In this document: in pieces, positions 34,441-42,491 of the stretch
How positions within the stretch are numbered: position 1 is the first letter of the stretch
Layout of the letters: every line of letters starts with the position of its first letter
Assembly (NCBI RefSeq): GCF_001891165.1
Contig: NZ_LKKW01000002.1
Span: forward strand, 24,714-88,713
Source of the DNA: Streptobacillus ratti
GTDB lineage: Bacteria > Fusobacteriota > Fusobacteriia > Fusobacteriales > Leptotrichiaceae
Length of the DNA: 64,000 nucleotides
Direction: 5' to 3'
Notes under the pieces: model-generated
The model's database searches: none
Told to the model about the DNA's origin: nothing
The model's input: the letters and a program-made list of their open reading frames with translations, nothing else
Position numbers and translations under genes: made by a program

Positions 34441-35937
34441 TTATTTATTTAATCTAAAATATGTTTTTGTTAAATCATAAATTTCTTCACTTAACTCTTT
34501 AGTAAGCATTTCTTTTCTAACTCTCCAAGACCAGTTACCTAAAGTAGATGGTGTATTCATTCTACCCTCATCACCAAGTTCTAAAAAGTCTTGCATTTGT
34601 GCTACTGCTAAATTAGCAACTGATGACCATGCAGATCTAATAAATCCTTTAACATAATCTTTAGGGTCTGTTAAATGTAAGTATTTTTTAGCAAACTCAA
34701 CTTCAACTGGATTTGCATTGTTAAACCATGTTTTAACAGTATCACTATCATGAGTTCCTGTATACACTGCCCAATTTCTTTCAGTTTGATGAGGTAAAAA
34801 ATCACTTTCATTTTCAGGATTAAATGCAAATTGTAACATTTTCATGCCAGGAAATCCTGTTTTTTCTCTAAATTTAACTACATCTACAGTTGTATATCCT
34901 AAATCTTCAGCAACTATATCTATTTTACCTAAAGACTGTTCAACTGCTTCAAATAATTCTACTCCAGGGGCTTTTACCCATTTACCATTTCTTGCATCTT
35001 CATCAAATTTAGGTACTGCCCAATATGATTCAAAACCTCTAAAATGGTCTATTCTTAACACATCAATATATTTCATAGTTTTTTCTATTCTATTTATCCA
35101 CCATTTAAAGCCTGTTTCTTTATGTTTTTCCCAATCATATACAGGATTCCCCCATTTTTGTCCTCCTGCACTAAATCCATCAGGTGGGCAACCTCCTACT
35201 ATATCATCTAAGAATAAATCTCTATCTTTCCACACTTCTAAACTATCAGGAGAAACATAAATAGGCATATCCCCTATAATCTTAATTCCTAAAGAATTAA
35301 CATATTCTTTCCATTTCTTATATTGCCCAAAGAATTTGTATTGTATAAATTTTTGATAATCTATTCTATCTTTTAATAATTTTTCATATTTTTCTAATTC
35401 TACTAAATCCCTATCTTTAACTTCTTTTGGAAAATCTTCCCAAGAAATATTTCCAAAATGTTCTTTTAATGCCATAAATAAAGAATAATCATTAATCCAA
35501 TCAGAATTTTCATCTATGAATTTATGGTATTCCTTATCTTCTACATTTTTAAAGTTTTCAAAAGCCTTTGCAAGTACTTCTTTTCTTGTCATATAAATCT
35601 TACCAAAATCTACTCTATTAACATCATTTCCATAATCTAAATTTTGATAATCTTCTTTATTAAGCAATCCCTCTTCTTCAAGTATTCTAAAATCTATAAA
35701 ATATGGATTCCCTGCAAATGATGAAAATGATTGATAAGGTGAATCTCCATATCCTGTAGGACCTGTAGGTAATATTTGCCAATAATATTGACCAGATGCT
35801 TTAAGAAAATTAGCAAATTCATAAGCTTCTTTTCCTAAATTACCTATTCCGTATTCACTCCATAATGAAGAAATGTGCATAATTATTGCACTTTTTCTAT
35901 TCTTATTAATATGTTTGTAATCAAAATTTTGTTCCAT
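34441..35937 (-). CDS. malQ: 4-alpha-glucanotransferase (amylomaltase)
   Basis: GH77 enzyme that disproportionates maltodextrins, releasing glucose. 498 aa, cytoplasmic. The family motifs are SPYQSFSSFAGNPYFID near 70, DVLRIDHFRGFESYW near 290 (nucleophile Asp), DIVAEDLGY near 340 (acid/base Glu) and YTGTHDSDTVKTW near 393 (third Asp). Completes import and breakdown with MalE/FGK and PulA. The start overlaps the malR stop region by 17 bp, so it is co-transcribed with its presumed regulator. Confidence 0.95.
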   Translation of the reverse strand: MEQNFDYKHINKNRKSAIIMHISSLWSEYGIGNLGKEAYEFANFLKASGQYYWQILPTGPTGYGDSPYQSFSSFAGNPYFIDFRILEEEGLLNKEDYQNLDYGNDVNRVDFGKIYMTRKEVLAKAFENFKNVEDKEYHKFIDENSDWINDYSLFMALKEHFGNISWEDFPKEVKDRDLVELEKYEKLLKDRIDYQKFIQYKFFGQYKKWKEYVNSLGIKIIGDMPIYVSPDSLEVWKDRDLFLDDIVGGCPPDGFSAGGQKWGNPVYDWEKHKETGFKWWINRIEKTMKYIDVLRIDHFRGFESYWAVPKFDEDARNGKWVKAPGVELFEAVEQSLGKIDIVAEDLGYTTVDVVKFREKTGFPGMKMLQFAFNPENESDFLPHQTERNWAVYTGTHDSDTVKTWFNNANPVEVEFAKKYLHLTDPKDYVKGFIRSAWSSVANLAVAQMQDFLELGDEGRMNTPSTLGNWSWRVRKEMLTKELSEEIYDLTKTYFRLNK

Positions 35938-36925
35938 TATTATCTCCCTCTAAAATATCTGATTGAACTATTACAAAGTTCTTTTCTCTTTTAATATTTT
36001 CTATACTGTCTATAAGTATATTAACTGATTTATTTGCAAGTTCCTCATAACGTATATCTACAGTAATAAAATCTAATTTAAGATATTTTCTTAATTTAGA
36101 GTTATTAAACCCAGTAACCTCAACTTTTCTACCTAATTCCTCTATTGCTCTAATAGCTCCTATAGCTAAAATATCATCTGTAGTTACTATTACTTCTATA
36201 TTCTCATCCATTTCAAGTAATTTTTTAGTCGTAAAATATGCCTCATATGAATCAAAATCAGAAGAAATTTGATGTTTACTTTTAATTTTAGCCTCTTTTA
36301 ATGCTATTAAAAATCCCTCTTTCCTATAATTTGAAACAGTTAAATTAGTAGGTCCAGAAAGAAATTCAAAGTTACTGTATCCTTTCTCTATCATTTTTTT
36401 AGTTACTTCTTTTGTAGCTTTAATATTGTCATTATCCACCCACATTCCCATGCTAAGTTCTTTAGGAGTTCCTAATATTACATAAGGAAAATTTATTTTC
36501 TGTAAATAGTTAATATTTCTATCATTTTCAACTAAATTCAAGAACACAAGCCCATCTATTCTATTTGTTTTTATCAATCTTTCAATGTTTTCATGTGATT
36601 CTTGATTATCTTTTGAATGTATGTATAGTATATAGTAACCTCTTTCAAGTGCATAAGTACTAATATATGATAAAGTTTCTGTAAAGAAATCATTTTGTAA
36701 AGGATTATCATTATGATCTTCTATAACTATCCCTATAATTCTACTACTACTTTTAGTTAATGAAACAGCAGCAGAATTTGGAAAATAGTCAAGTTCTTTA
36801 ATAACTTTAAGCACTTTCCTTTTAGTCTTATCACTAATTAATGGACTATTAGACATTACTCTTGATACTGTAGCCTCACTAACATTTGCTTTCTTTGCAA
36901 CATCCTTAATTGTAATCTTTTTCAT
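35921..36925 (-). CDS. malR: LacI-family regulator of the mal genes
   Basis: 334 aa. It starts MKKITIKDVAKKANVSEATVSRVMS, the standard LacI helix-turn-helix and hinge (quoted only in part: KDVAKKANVSEATVSRV). The rest is a periplasmic-binding-protein-like effector domain. I use ATG 36925 with GGAG seven bases upstream; an in-frame ATG at 36973 lies upstream of the predicted transcription start and is rejected. First gene of malR-malQ-pulA. The palindrome at both malE promoters is of the LacI/MalR kind, and a degenerate copy lies at its own start site. The pairing of this protein with these sites is inference. Confidence 0.85.
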   Translation of the reverse strand: MKKITIKDVAKKANVSEATVSRVMSNSPLISDKTKRKVLKVIKELDYFPNSAAVSLTKSSSRIIGIVIEDHNDNPLQNDFFTETLSYISTYALERGYYILYIHSKDNQESHENIERLIKTNRIDGLVFLNLVENDRNINYLQKINFPYVILGTPKELSMGMWVDNDNIKATKEVTKKMIEKGYSNFEFLSGPTNLTVSNYRKEGFLIALKEAKIKSKHQISSDFDSYEAYFTTKKLLEMDENIEVIVTTDDILAIGAIRAIEELGRKVEVTGFNNSKLRKYLKLDFITVDIRYEELANKSVNILIDSIENIKREKNFVIVQSDILEGDNNGTKF

Positions 36926-36940
36926 GTTTACTCCTTTTTG

Positions 36941-36954
36941 TGCAAGCATTTTCA
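36941..36954. promoter_or_regulatory. Degenerate MalR operator at the malR start site
   Basis: On the minus strand TGAAAATGCTTGCA matches 11 of 14 positions of the malE operator read in the same orientation and covers about +1 to +14 of the malR transcript, fitting autoregulation. Confidence 0.5.
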
Positions 36955-36960
36955 TTAAAA

Positions 36961-36989
36961 AGTATACTATCATTTATTAGTTTTTTCAA
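36961..36989 (-). promoter_or_regulatory. Promoter of malR-malQ-pulA
   Basis: Minus strand TTGAAA (36989-36984), 17 bp, TATACT (36966-36961). Confidence 0.75.
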
Positions 36990-37096
36990 TAGCATTTGTG
37001 CAAAAAAAATTGCATAGATTTTTTCTATGTCTGTATCATATGTCAAAAAGTATTGATATTATCTTATTTTTATTTATTTTACCACTTTCAATTTTA

Positions 37097-37125
37097 TTGA
37101 AATTAATAATGTTTTGTGATATACT
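37097..37125 (+). promoter_or_regulatory. alaS: alaS promoter
   Basis: TTGAAA (37097-37102), 17 bp, TATACT (37120-37125), 35 bp before the alaS ATG. The AT palindrome ATACTTTTAAAGTAT (37121-37135) overlaps the -10 box; no T-box-like leader fits in so short a space. Confidence 0.7.
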
Positions 37126-37160
37126 TTTAAAGTATAAATTAAATATAAAGGTGATAAAAA

Positions 37161-39758
37161 ATGACTGGAAATGAATTAAGAAAAAGCTTTATTGAGTTTT
37201 TTAAATCTAAGAAGCACAAGCATTTTGAAAGTGCATCTCTAATACCAGATGATAAAACATTACTGCTAACAGTTGCTGGTATGGTACCTTTTAAATCATT
37301 TTTCTTAGGTGAAAAAAAAGCACCATATAACAGAATAACTACATATCAAAAATGTATAAGAACTAATGACTTAGAAAATGTTGGAGTAACTCCAAGACAC
37401 CATACTTTCTTTGAAATGTTAGGTAATTTTTCTTTTGGAGATTATTTCAAAAGAGAATCAATTAAATGGTCTTGGGAATATATAACTGAAATATTAAAAT
37501 TAGATCCAAATAGATTATATGTATCTGTTTATTTAACAGATGATGAAGCATATGATATATGGACTAAAGAAGTTGGAGTACCAGAAGATCATATGGTAAG
37601 ACTAGGTGATGATGATAATTGGTGGGCAGCTGGTCCTATAGGTTCTTGTGGACCATGTTCTGAAATATATTATGATACTCAAATTATGGGAGAAAATAAT
37701 GAGGAAATAAATGCTAAACCTGGAGATGAGGGTAATAGATTTTTAGAAATCTGGAACTTAGTATTTACTGAATGGAATAGACTTGAAGACGGAACTCTTG
37801 TTCCACTTCCAGAAAAAAATATTGATACAGGAGCTGGACTTGAAAGAATAGCATCAGTAGTACAAAATAAGGAAAATAATTTTGAAACTGATTTATTTAT
37901 TCCAATTATTAAGAACATTAAAAAAGTACTAAATATAAACGGAGAACAAATTTCAACTTCTGTTAAAATAATTGCAGATCACTTAAAAGCATCAACTTTC
38001 TTAATTTGTGATGGTGTATTACCGTCTAATGAGGGACGTGGATACATACTTAAAAAATTGATAAGAAGAGCTTACGGAGCTGGAGCAATTGAAAATAAAG
38101 ATATTTTTAATAATTCTCTTACTTTTTTACATAATATAGTTGACTCTATTATAGACAACATGAAAGAAGCATATCCAGAACTTAATGAAAAAAGAGATTA
38201 CATAAAAAATATTATAAAATCTGAAGAAGATAAATTCTCTAAAACATTAAAATCTGGAACTGAAATATTATTTGAAGAAATTAAAAAATGTAAATCAGAA
38301 AATATAGATAAATTACCAAGTGAAGTATCATTTAAACTTTATGATACTTATGGATTCCCATTTGAATTTACAAAATTAATAGTTGAAAATAATAAAATGA
38401 TAGTTTGTGAAAATGAATTTAATCAAAAATTAGAAGAACAAGTTAAAAGATCTCAAGATTCAAGAGTAAAAAATTCTGATATGATTAAAGATGAATTTAT
38501 AGATAAATTCTATAAAGAAAATGGTAAAACTCTATTTACAGGTTATGATACTTTAATTGATGAAGCAAAAGTATTACACATTAAAAATTTAGAAAATGGT
38601 TTATTTGAGGTAATATTTAATAGAACTCCATTCTACGCTGAGGGTGGTGGTCAAGTAGCAGATAAAGGTGTAATTAAATACGATAACAAAATTATTGCAG
38701 AAATTAAAGATGTTGCTAAAAAATCTGATATATTTATACACTATATTTCAGGTGAAGAACTTAAATTTGATGTAGACTATATTTTAGAGGTTAATAAAAA
38801 AGTAAGAAATGATATTAAGAAAAATCATACTGCAACACATCTACTACACAAAGCATTAAGAGAAGTATTAGGAAACAGTGTAGAACAAGCTGGATCATTA
38901 GTTAATGAAGATGGATTAAGATTTGATTTCTCATATTACGAACAAGTTAGTCCTGAGCAAGTTACTACTATTGAAAATAGGGTAAATGAATTAATTTTAG
39001 AAAATTTACCTGTATACATTAATTATGAAAATATCAATGATGCTGTTTCAAAAGGTGCTATGGCATTATTCAGTGATAAATATGGAGATGTCGTAAGAGT
39101 TATTGATATTTCAGGTGTATCATTAGAACTTTGTGGAGGAACACATGTATCTTCTACTGGTGAAATAGGATTATTTAAAATTAAATCAGAACAAGGTAAA
39201 GCATCTGGTATAAGAAGAATAGAAGCAATAACAGGATATAAGAGTTTAGAGTATGTACACAATTTAGAAAAAGATATACAAGATATATCTAATAAATTTA
39301 AAACTTCTCCTGCTAACCTAATTCCTGCTATAAATAAATATAAGGAAGAAGTAAAAGTCCAAGAAAATACTATTAAAGAGTTACAAAGAAGATTAGTTAA
39401 ATTTGAAATTAATGATTTAACTAATGAAACTGTAGAAATTAATGGTGTAAAAGTATTGGTTAAATCATTTAAAGATAAAGATGTAAATGAATTAAAAGAT
39501 TTAGTAGATAGAGCTAAAGAAATTCTTAAATCATGTGTAATCTTATTTGGTTCAAACAATGAAAAAGCAATATTTGTTTCAGGTGTTACTAAAGATTTAA
39601 TTAATAAATATCACGCTGGAAACATAGTTAAAAATGCTGCTACTATTGCTGACGGTAATGGTGGAGGAAGACCAGATTTTGCACAAGCAGGTGGAAAAGA
39701 TGGAAATAAAGTAAAAGAGGCATTAGAAAAAACTTTAGAATACATCAAAGGTCTATAA
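37161..39758 (+). CDS. alaS: Alanyl-tRNA synthetase
   Basis: Charges tRNA-Ala. 865 aa, full length. The class II catalytic core starts TGNELRKSFIEFFKSKKH and has TFFEMLGNFSFGDYF (about residues 80-94) and GAGLERIASV near 228. The editing domain has HTATHLLHKALRE near 558 (HxxxH) and LCGGTHVSSTGEIG near 657 (Cys-His zinc ligands). The C-terminal DHHA1-like domain ends with NGGGRPDFAQAGGK. GGTGAT lies before the ATG. One base separates it from ruvX, so the two are co-transcribed. Confidence 0.96.
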   Translation: MTGNELRKSFIEFFKSKKHKHFESASLIPDDKTLLLTVAGMVPFKSFFLGEKKAPYNRITTYQKCIRTNDLENVGVTPRHHTFFEMLGNFSFGDYFKRESIKWSWEYITEILKLDPNRLYVSVYLTDDEAYDIWTKEVGVPEDHMVRLGDDDNWWAAGPIGSCGPCSEIYYDTQIMGENNEEINAKPGDEGNRFLEIWNLVFTEWNRLEDGTLVPLPEKNIDTGAGLERIASVVQNKENNFETDLFIPIIKNIKKVLNINGEQISTSVKIIADHLKASTFLICDGVLPSNEGRGYILKKLIRRAYGAGAIENKDIFNNSLTFLHNIVDSIIDNMKEAYPELNEKRDYIKNIIKSEEDKFSKTLKSGTEILFEEIKKCKSENIDKLPSEVSFKLYDTYGFPFEFTKLIVENNKMIVCENEFNQKLEEQVKRSQDSRVKNSDMIKDEFIDKFYKENGKTLFTGYDTLIDEAKVLHIKNLENGLFEVIFNRTPFYAEGGGQVADKGVIKYDNKIIAEIKDVAKKSDIFIHYISGEELKFDVDYILEVNKKVRNDIKKNHTATHLLHKALREVLGNSVEQAGSLVNEDGLRFDFSYYEQVSPEQVTTIENRVNELILENLPVYINYENINDAVSKGAMALFSDKYGDVVRVIDISGVSLELCGGTHVSSTGEIGLFKIKSEQGKASGIRRIEAITGYKSLEYVHNLEKDIQDISNKFKTSPANLIPAINKYKEEVKVQENTIKELQRRLVKFEINDLTNETVEINGVKVLVKSFKDKDVNELKDLVDRAKEILKSCVILFGSNNEKAIFVSGVTKDLINKYHAGNIVKNAATIADGNGGGRPDFAQAGGKDGNKVKEALEKTLEYIKGL

Positions 39759-39759
39759 T

Positions 39760-40188
39760 ATGAAAATATATTTAGGTTTAGATGTTGGAGATGTAAGAAT
39801 AGGTGTAGCTAAATCTGATGGTCTTGCAATGTTTGCTTCAAGCTATGAAGTAATAGATAGAAACATTACAAATCCATTTGAAAGAATAAAAGATATTATA
39901 AAAGAAGAAAAAGTAATAGGACTTGTATTAGGTTTACCTAAAACTAAAGACGGACAAAATGCAATACAAGTTGAAAAAATAGAAAGATTTGTTAAAGAAT
40001 TAAAACCATTTATACCTAAAGATTTGACTATACACTATATAGATGAGAGGTATACAACTAAGGAAGCTGAATATTATTTAAAAAACTTTTCCAAAAAAAA
40101 TGGTAAAGAAAGAAGAAAAGTTGTAGACATGGTTGCAGCTCAAATAATATTACAGAATTTTTTAGATAAATATAGAGGGAAAATATAA
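39760..40188 (+). CDS. ruvX: Putative pre-16S rRNA nuclease / Holliday junction resolvase
   Basis: YqgF/RuvX family RNase H-like nuclease, 142 aa. LGLDVGDVRIGVAKSD (5-20) carries the first catalytic Asp, GLVLGLPKTKDG near 55-66 the Glu-less family loop, and YIDERYTTKEAE near 97-108 the conserved DERxTT motif with acidic catalytic residues. The family is essential in many bacteria and matures the 5' end of 16S rRNA; the resolvase role is older annotation. It is commonly next to alaS, as here. Confidence 0.9.
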   Translation: MKIYLGLDVGDVRIGVAKSDGLAMFASSYEVIDRNITNPFERIKDIIKEEKVIGLVLGLPKTKDGQNAIQVEKIERFVKELKPFIPKDLTIHYIDERYTTKEAEYYLKNFSKKNGKERRKVVDMVAAQIILQNFLDKYRGKI

Positions 40189-40205
40189 AATATTATTACT
40201 AAAAC

Positions 40206-40245
40206 AAAAGTATTTCTAATATTTATAGAAATACTTTTTTTATCC
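40206..40245 (+). terminator. Terminator of alaS-ruvX
   Basis: 13-bp perfect stem AAAAGTATTTCTA / TAGAAATACTTTT (40206-40218, 40226-40238), 7-nt loop, then T residues. Confidence 0.85.
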
Positions 40246-40390
40246 TATTTAAATATTTAATTTTCAATATTTACATTTTCTATTGAAAATATTTTTTTTA
40301 TAATAAAACTATTGACAATATATATATAATTTATTTTAGAGTTTTTTTTACAAGGTTTTTTATATATATAAATAAAAAGGAGATCATATA

Positions 40391-42435
40391 ATGATAGAAA
40401 AAATATTAAAAAATAAATTATTTAAAAAGATAACAATAGTATCTTTAATAATTAGTAAATTTTTTATGTTTTTTTTTGAAGAAATTTCTTATTCTGAAGA
40501 AGAGTCTACAAAAATAACATTTGATAACGGAACAACTCATACAATTAATACCCCAATCATTAATACTGTAAGTAAATATTATGAAGGATATAACTATATA
40601 GATGGACACTATGCTGGATTAAATTTATATGATAGTGATTATGTTGAAAACAGTATATATCCACTTAAATCATATTCAATACTAAACTATGAAGTAGATG
40701 GAAATGAAATAAATAGTCAATTACAATCAACAGCAGTTGCTATAGGTTCTCATAGTATGTCAGCTCAAGGTGGTGTAAGTATAGGTAGTTATTCTAAATC
40801 AACTAAAGAAGCTGTATTTGGAGTAAATGTAGGATTTCAAGCTAGAACTGAGGGATTATCTTCAATTGCAGTTGGTGCTGGAAGTTTAGGTAAAGGTAGA
40901 TTATCACAAGCTTATGGAAGAAATTCAACTGCAATAGGTGATGAATCAATCGCTCAAGGTACTGCATCTTTATCTAAATCTAAAGGAGCAATTGCTTTAG
41001 GTACTGTTGCAACTGCAAGTGGAGAAAATGCAATAGCTATAGGTTCTTCTGATATGAAATCTGAAAATAGTAGCTATAAATATCAAGATGATAAAACAAA
41101 AAGAACAGATGCCTCTGGTAAAAACTCTATAGCTTTAGGACATATGGCTCAAGCTTCTAAAAAAAATACATTAGCCTTAGGAAAAGGTGCAAATGCGAGT
41201 ATAGATAAATCAGTAGCATTAGGTTCAGAAAGTATTACTACAGAAGCTAAGGCAACAAAAGATGCTAAAATAGGTGATATAACATACAGTGGATTTGCAG
41301 GAAATAATCCTAATTCTGTAGTATCTATTGGTTCTAAAGATAAAGAAAGACAACTACAAAATGTAGCATCGGGGCAAATAAATGATAAATCAACAGATGC
41401 AATAAATGGTTCTCAACTTTATGCAACTAATATGGTTATAGGTACATTAGCAACCTCAAAACAATATTAGGTAGAGATGCTAAAATAAATGAAAATGGTC
41501 AAGTTAATATTAGTAATATTGGTGATACTAATAAAAGTAATATTAATGAAGCAATAAAAGCATCAATAACAGAAGTTAGAACAAATGATAATTCAGCAAT
41601 AAGTGTAATATCAAGTAAAAATACTACAGATAGTCACTCAATCTATACTTTAAGTGTAAAAACAGATGATAAAACAATATTAAAAGATAATGGAAATTTA
41701 AAAGTTAATGTTGGTAAAATTGAAACAAAAAATAATAAAGGTAAAATATTAGCTAAATCAGATAATGACGAGAAAATAGCTAAAACTGGAGATGTAATAA
41801 AAGCAATAAATCGTTTAGGAGACAATACTATCGTATTTTCTGGAGATCGTGGAACTACTAATATTCAAAATTTAAACAAATCAAATGGAATAAAATTTAA
41901 AATTAAAGGTTCAAATTCAATTAAAACTAATGCCCATGGAAATAAAATATTATTAGATTTAAAAGATAAAGTAAAAGAAGATATAGAAAAAGGGGTTGTT
42001 GCTAATAGTGGTGTGGCAAATGCAGTAGCAATGGCAAATTTACCACAAGTAAGTGCAATGGGAAACCAAAAACATAATATAGCTGGTTCATATTGATATT
42101 TCAATGGAGAACATGCTTTTGCATTAGGATTATCAGGAATGAATAAAACAGGAAATTTAGTCTATAAATCAAGTGGAGCCTTAAATACAAGAGGTCATGT
42201 AGCATTGGGTATAGGACTTGGATATCAATTTAATAATATGGTTTCAAGAAATAAAGATATGCTAACATTACAAAGAAATGGAAATATTAACTTACTTGAT
42301 GAAAATGTTCATGAACTTGAAATTCAATTTAATGATATGAAAAAAGAAAATATTTCATTAAAAGATGAAGTGAAAAATTTAAGAACTAAATTATCTGAAT
42401 TAGATATATTAATCAAAACTATAATTAAAAAATAA
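40391..42435 (+). pseudogene. YadA-like trimeric autotransporter adhesin, broken by frameshift and nonsense codon
   Basis: Collinear with the intact paralogue at 42492-44540. The first frame (359 aa) has the signal region, the YadA head repeats (AIGSHS, AVGAGS, AYGRNSTAIGDE, IALGTVATASGENAIAIGSS) and the DAINGSQLYATN neck. It then stops at 41468 because, relative to the paralogue, four bases are missing near 41453-41457. The stalk continues in another frame from about 41458. In that frame a TGA at 42094-42096 replaces the paralogue's GGA (Gly) in the membrane anchor. The last part, 42139-42435, is anchor end plus coiled-coil tail. Two independent lesions mean the product could be secreted only if both were bypassed. 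GGAGAT precedes the start. Confidence 0.9.
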
Positions 42436-42442
42436 AAAAGAG

Positions 42443-42461
42443 CCTATCAAAATAGGTTTTT
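42443..42461 (+). terminator. Weak hairpin between the two autotransporter genes
   Basis: CCTAT / ATAGG stem of only 5 bp (42443-42447, 42452-42456) followed by five T. A leaky terminator at best, so the second gene may be read from the first gene's promoter; no clear promoter lies in the 56-bp gap. Confidence 0.45.
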
Positions 42462-42491
42462 GTTACTTAAACATATATAAAAGGAGATGAT

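Noticed and set aside
36999..37014. TGCAA-N6-TTGCA palindrome upstream of malR, considered as another MalR operator.
   Set aside because: The centre is two bases longer than in the malE operators and lacks the central CG, so it does not fit the same protein geometry.
37126..37160. Possible T-box or other attenuation leader before alaS.
   Set aside because: Only about 30 nt of leader remain after the promoter, which cannot hold a T-box.
40261..40289. Inverted repeat TTTTCAATA / TATTGAAAA followed by T residues.
   Set aside because: All A/T-rich with a single C/G per arm, 11-nt loop; a strong terminator already lies at 40206-40245. It may be a weak backup terminator or chance.
40318..40330. 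Short AT-dinucleotide run next to TTGACA upstream of the autotransporter, considered as a second phase-variable promoter.
   Set aside because: Only about five repeats in a very AT-rich region, and no -10 box at 16-18 bp from the -35 hexamer. Not distinguishable from background.
42094..42096. In-frame TGA at a Gly position suggested a recoded genetic code (TGA as Gly or Trp).
   Set aside because: TGA is used as a true stop elsewhere in the window (GH114-like gene, 8865-8867), no other gene carries internal TGA, and the same pseudogene also has a frameshift.
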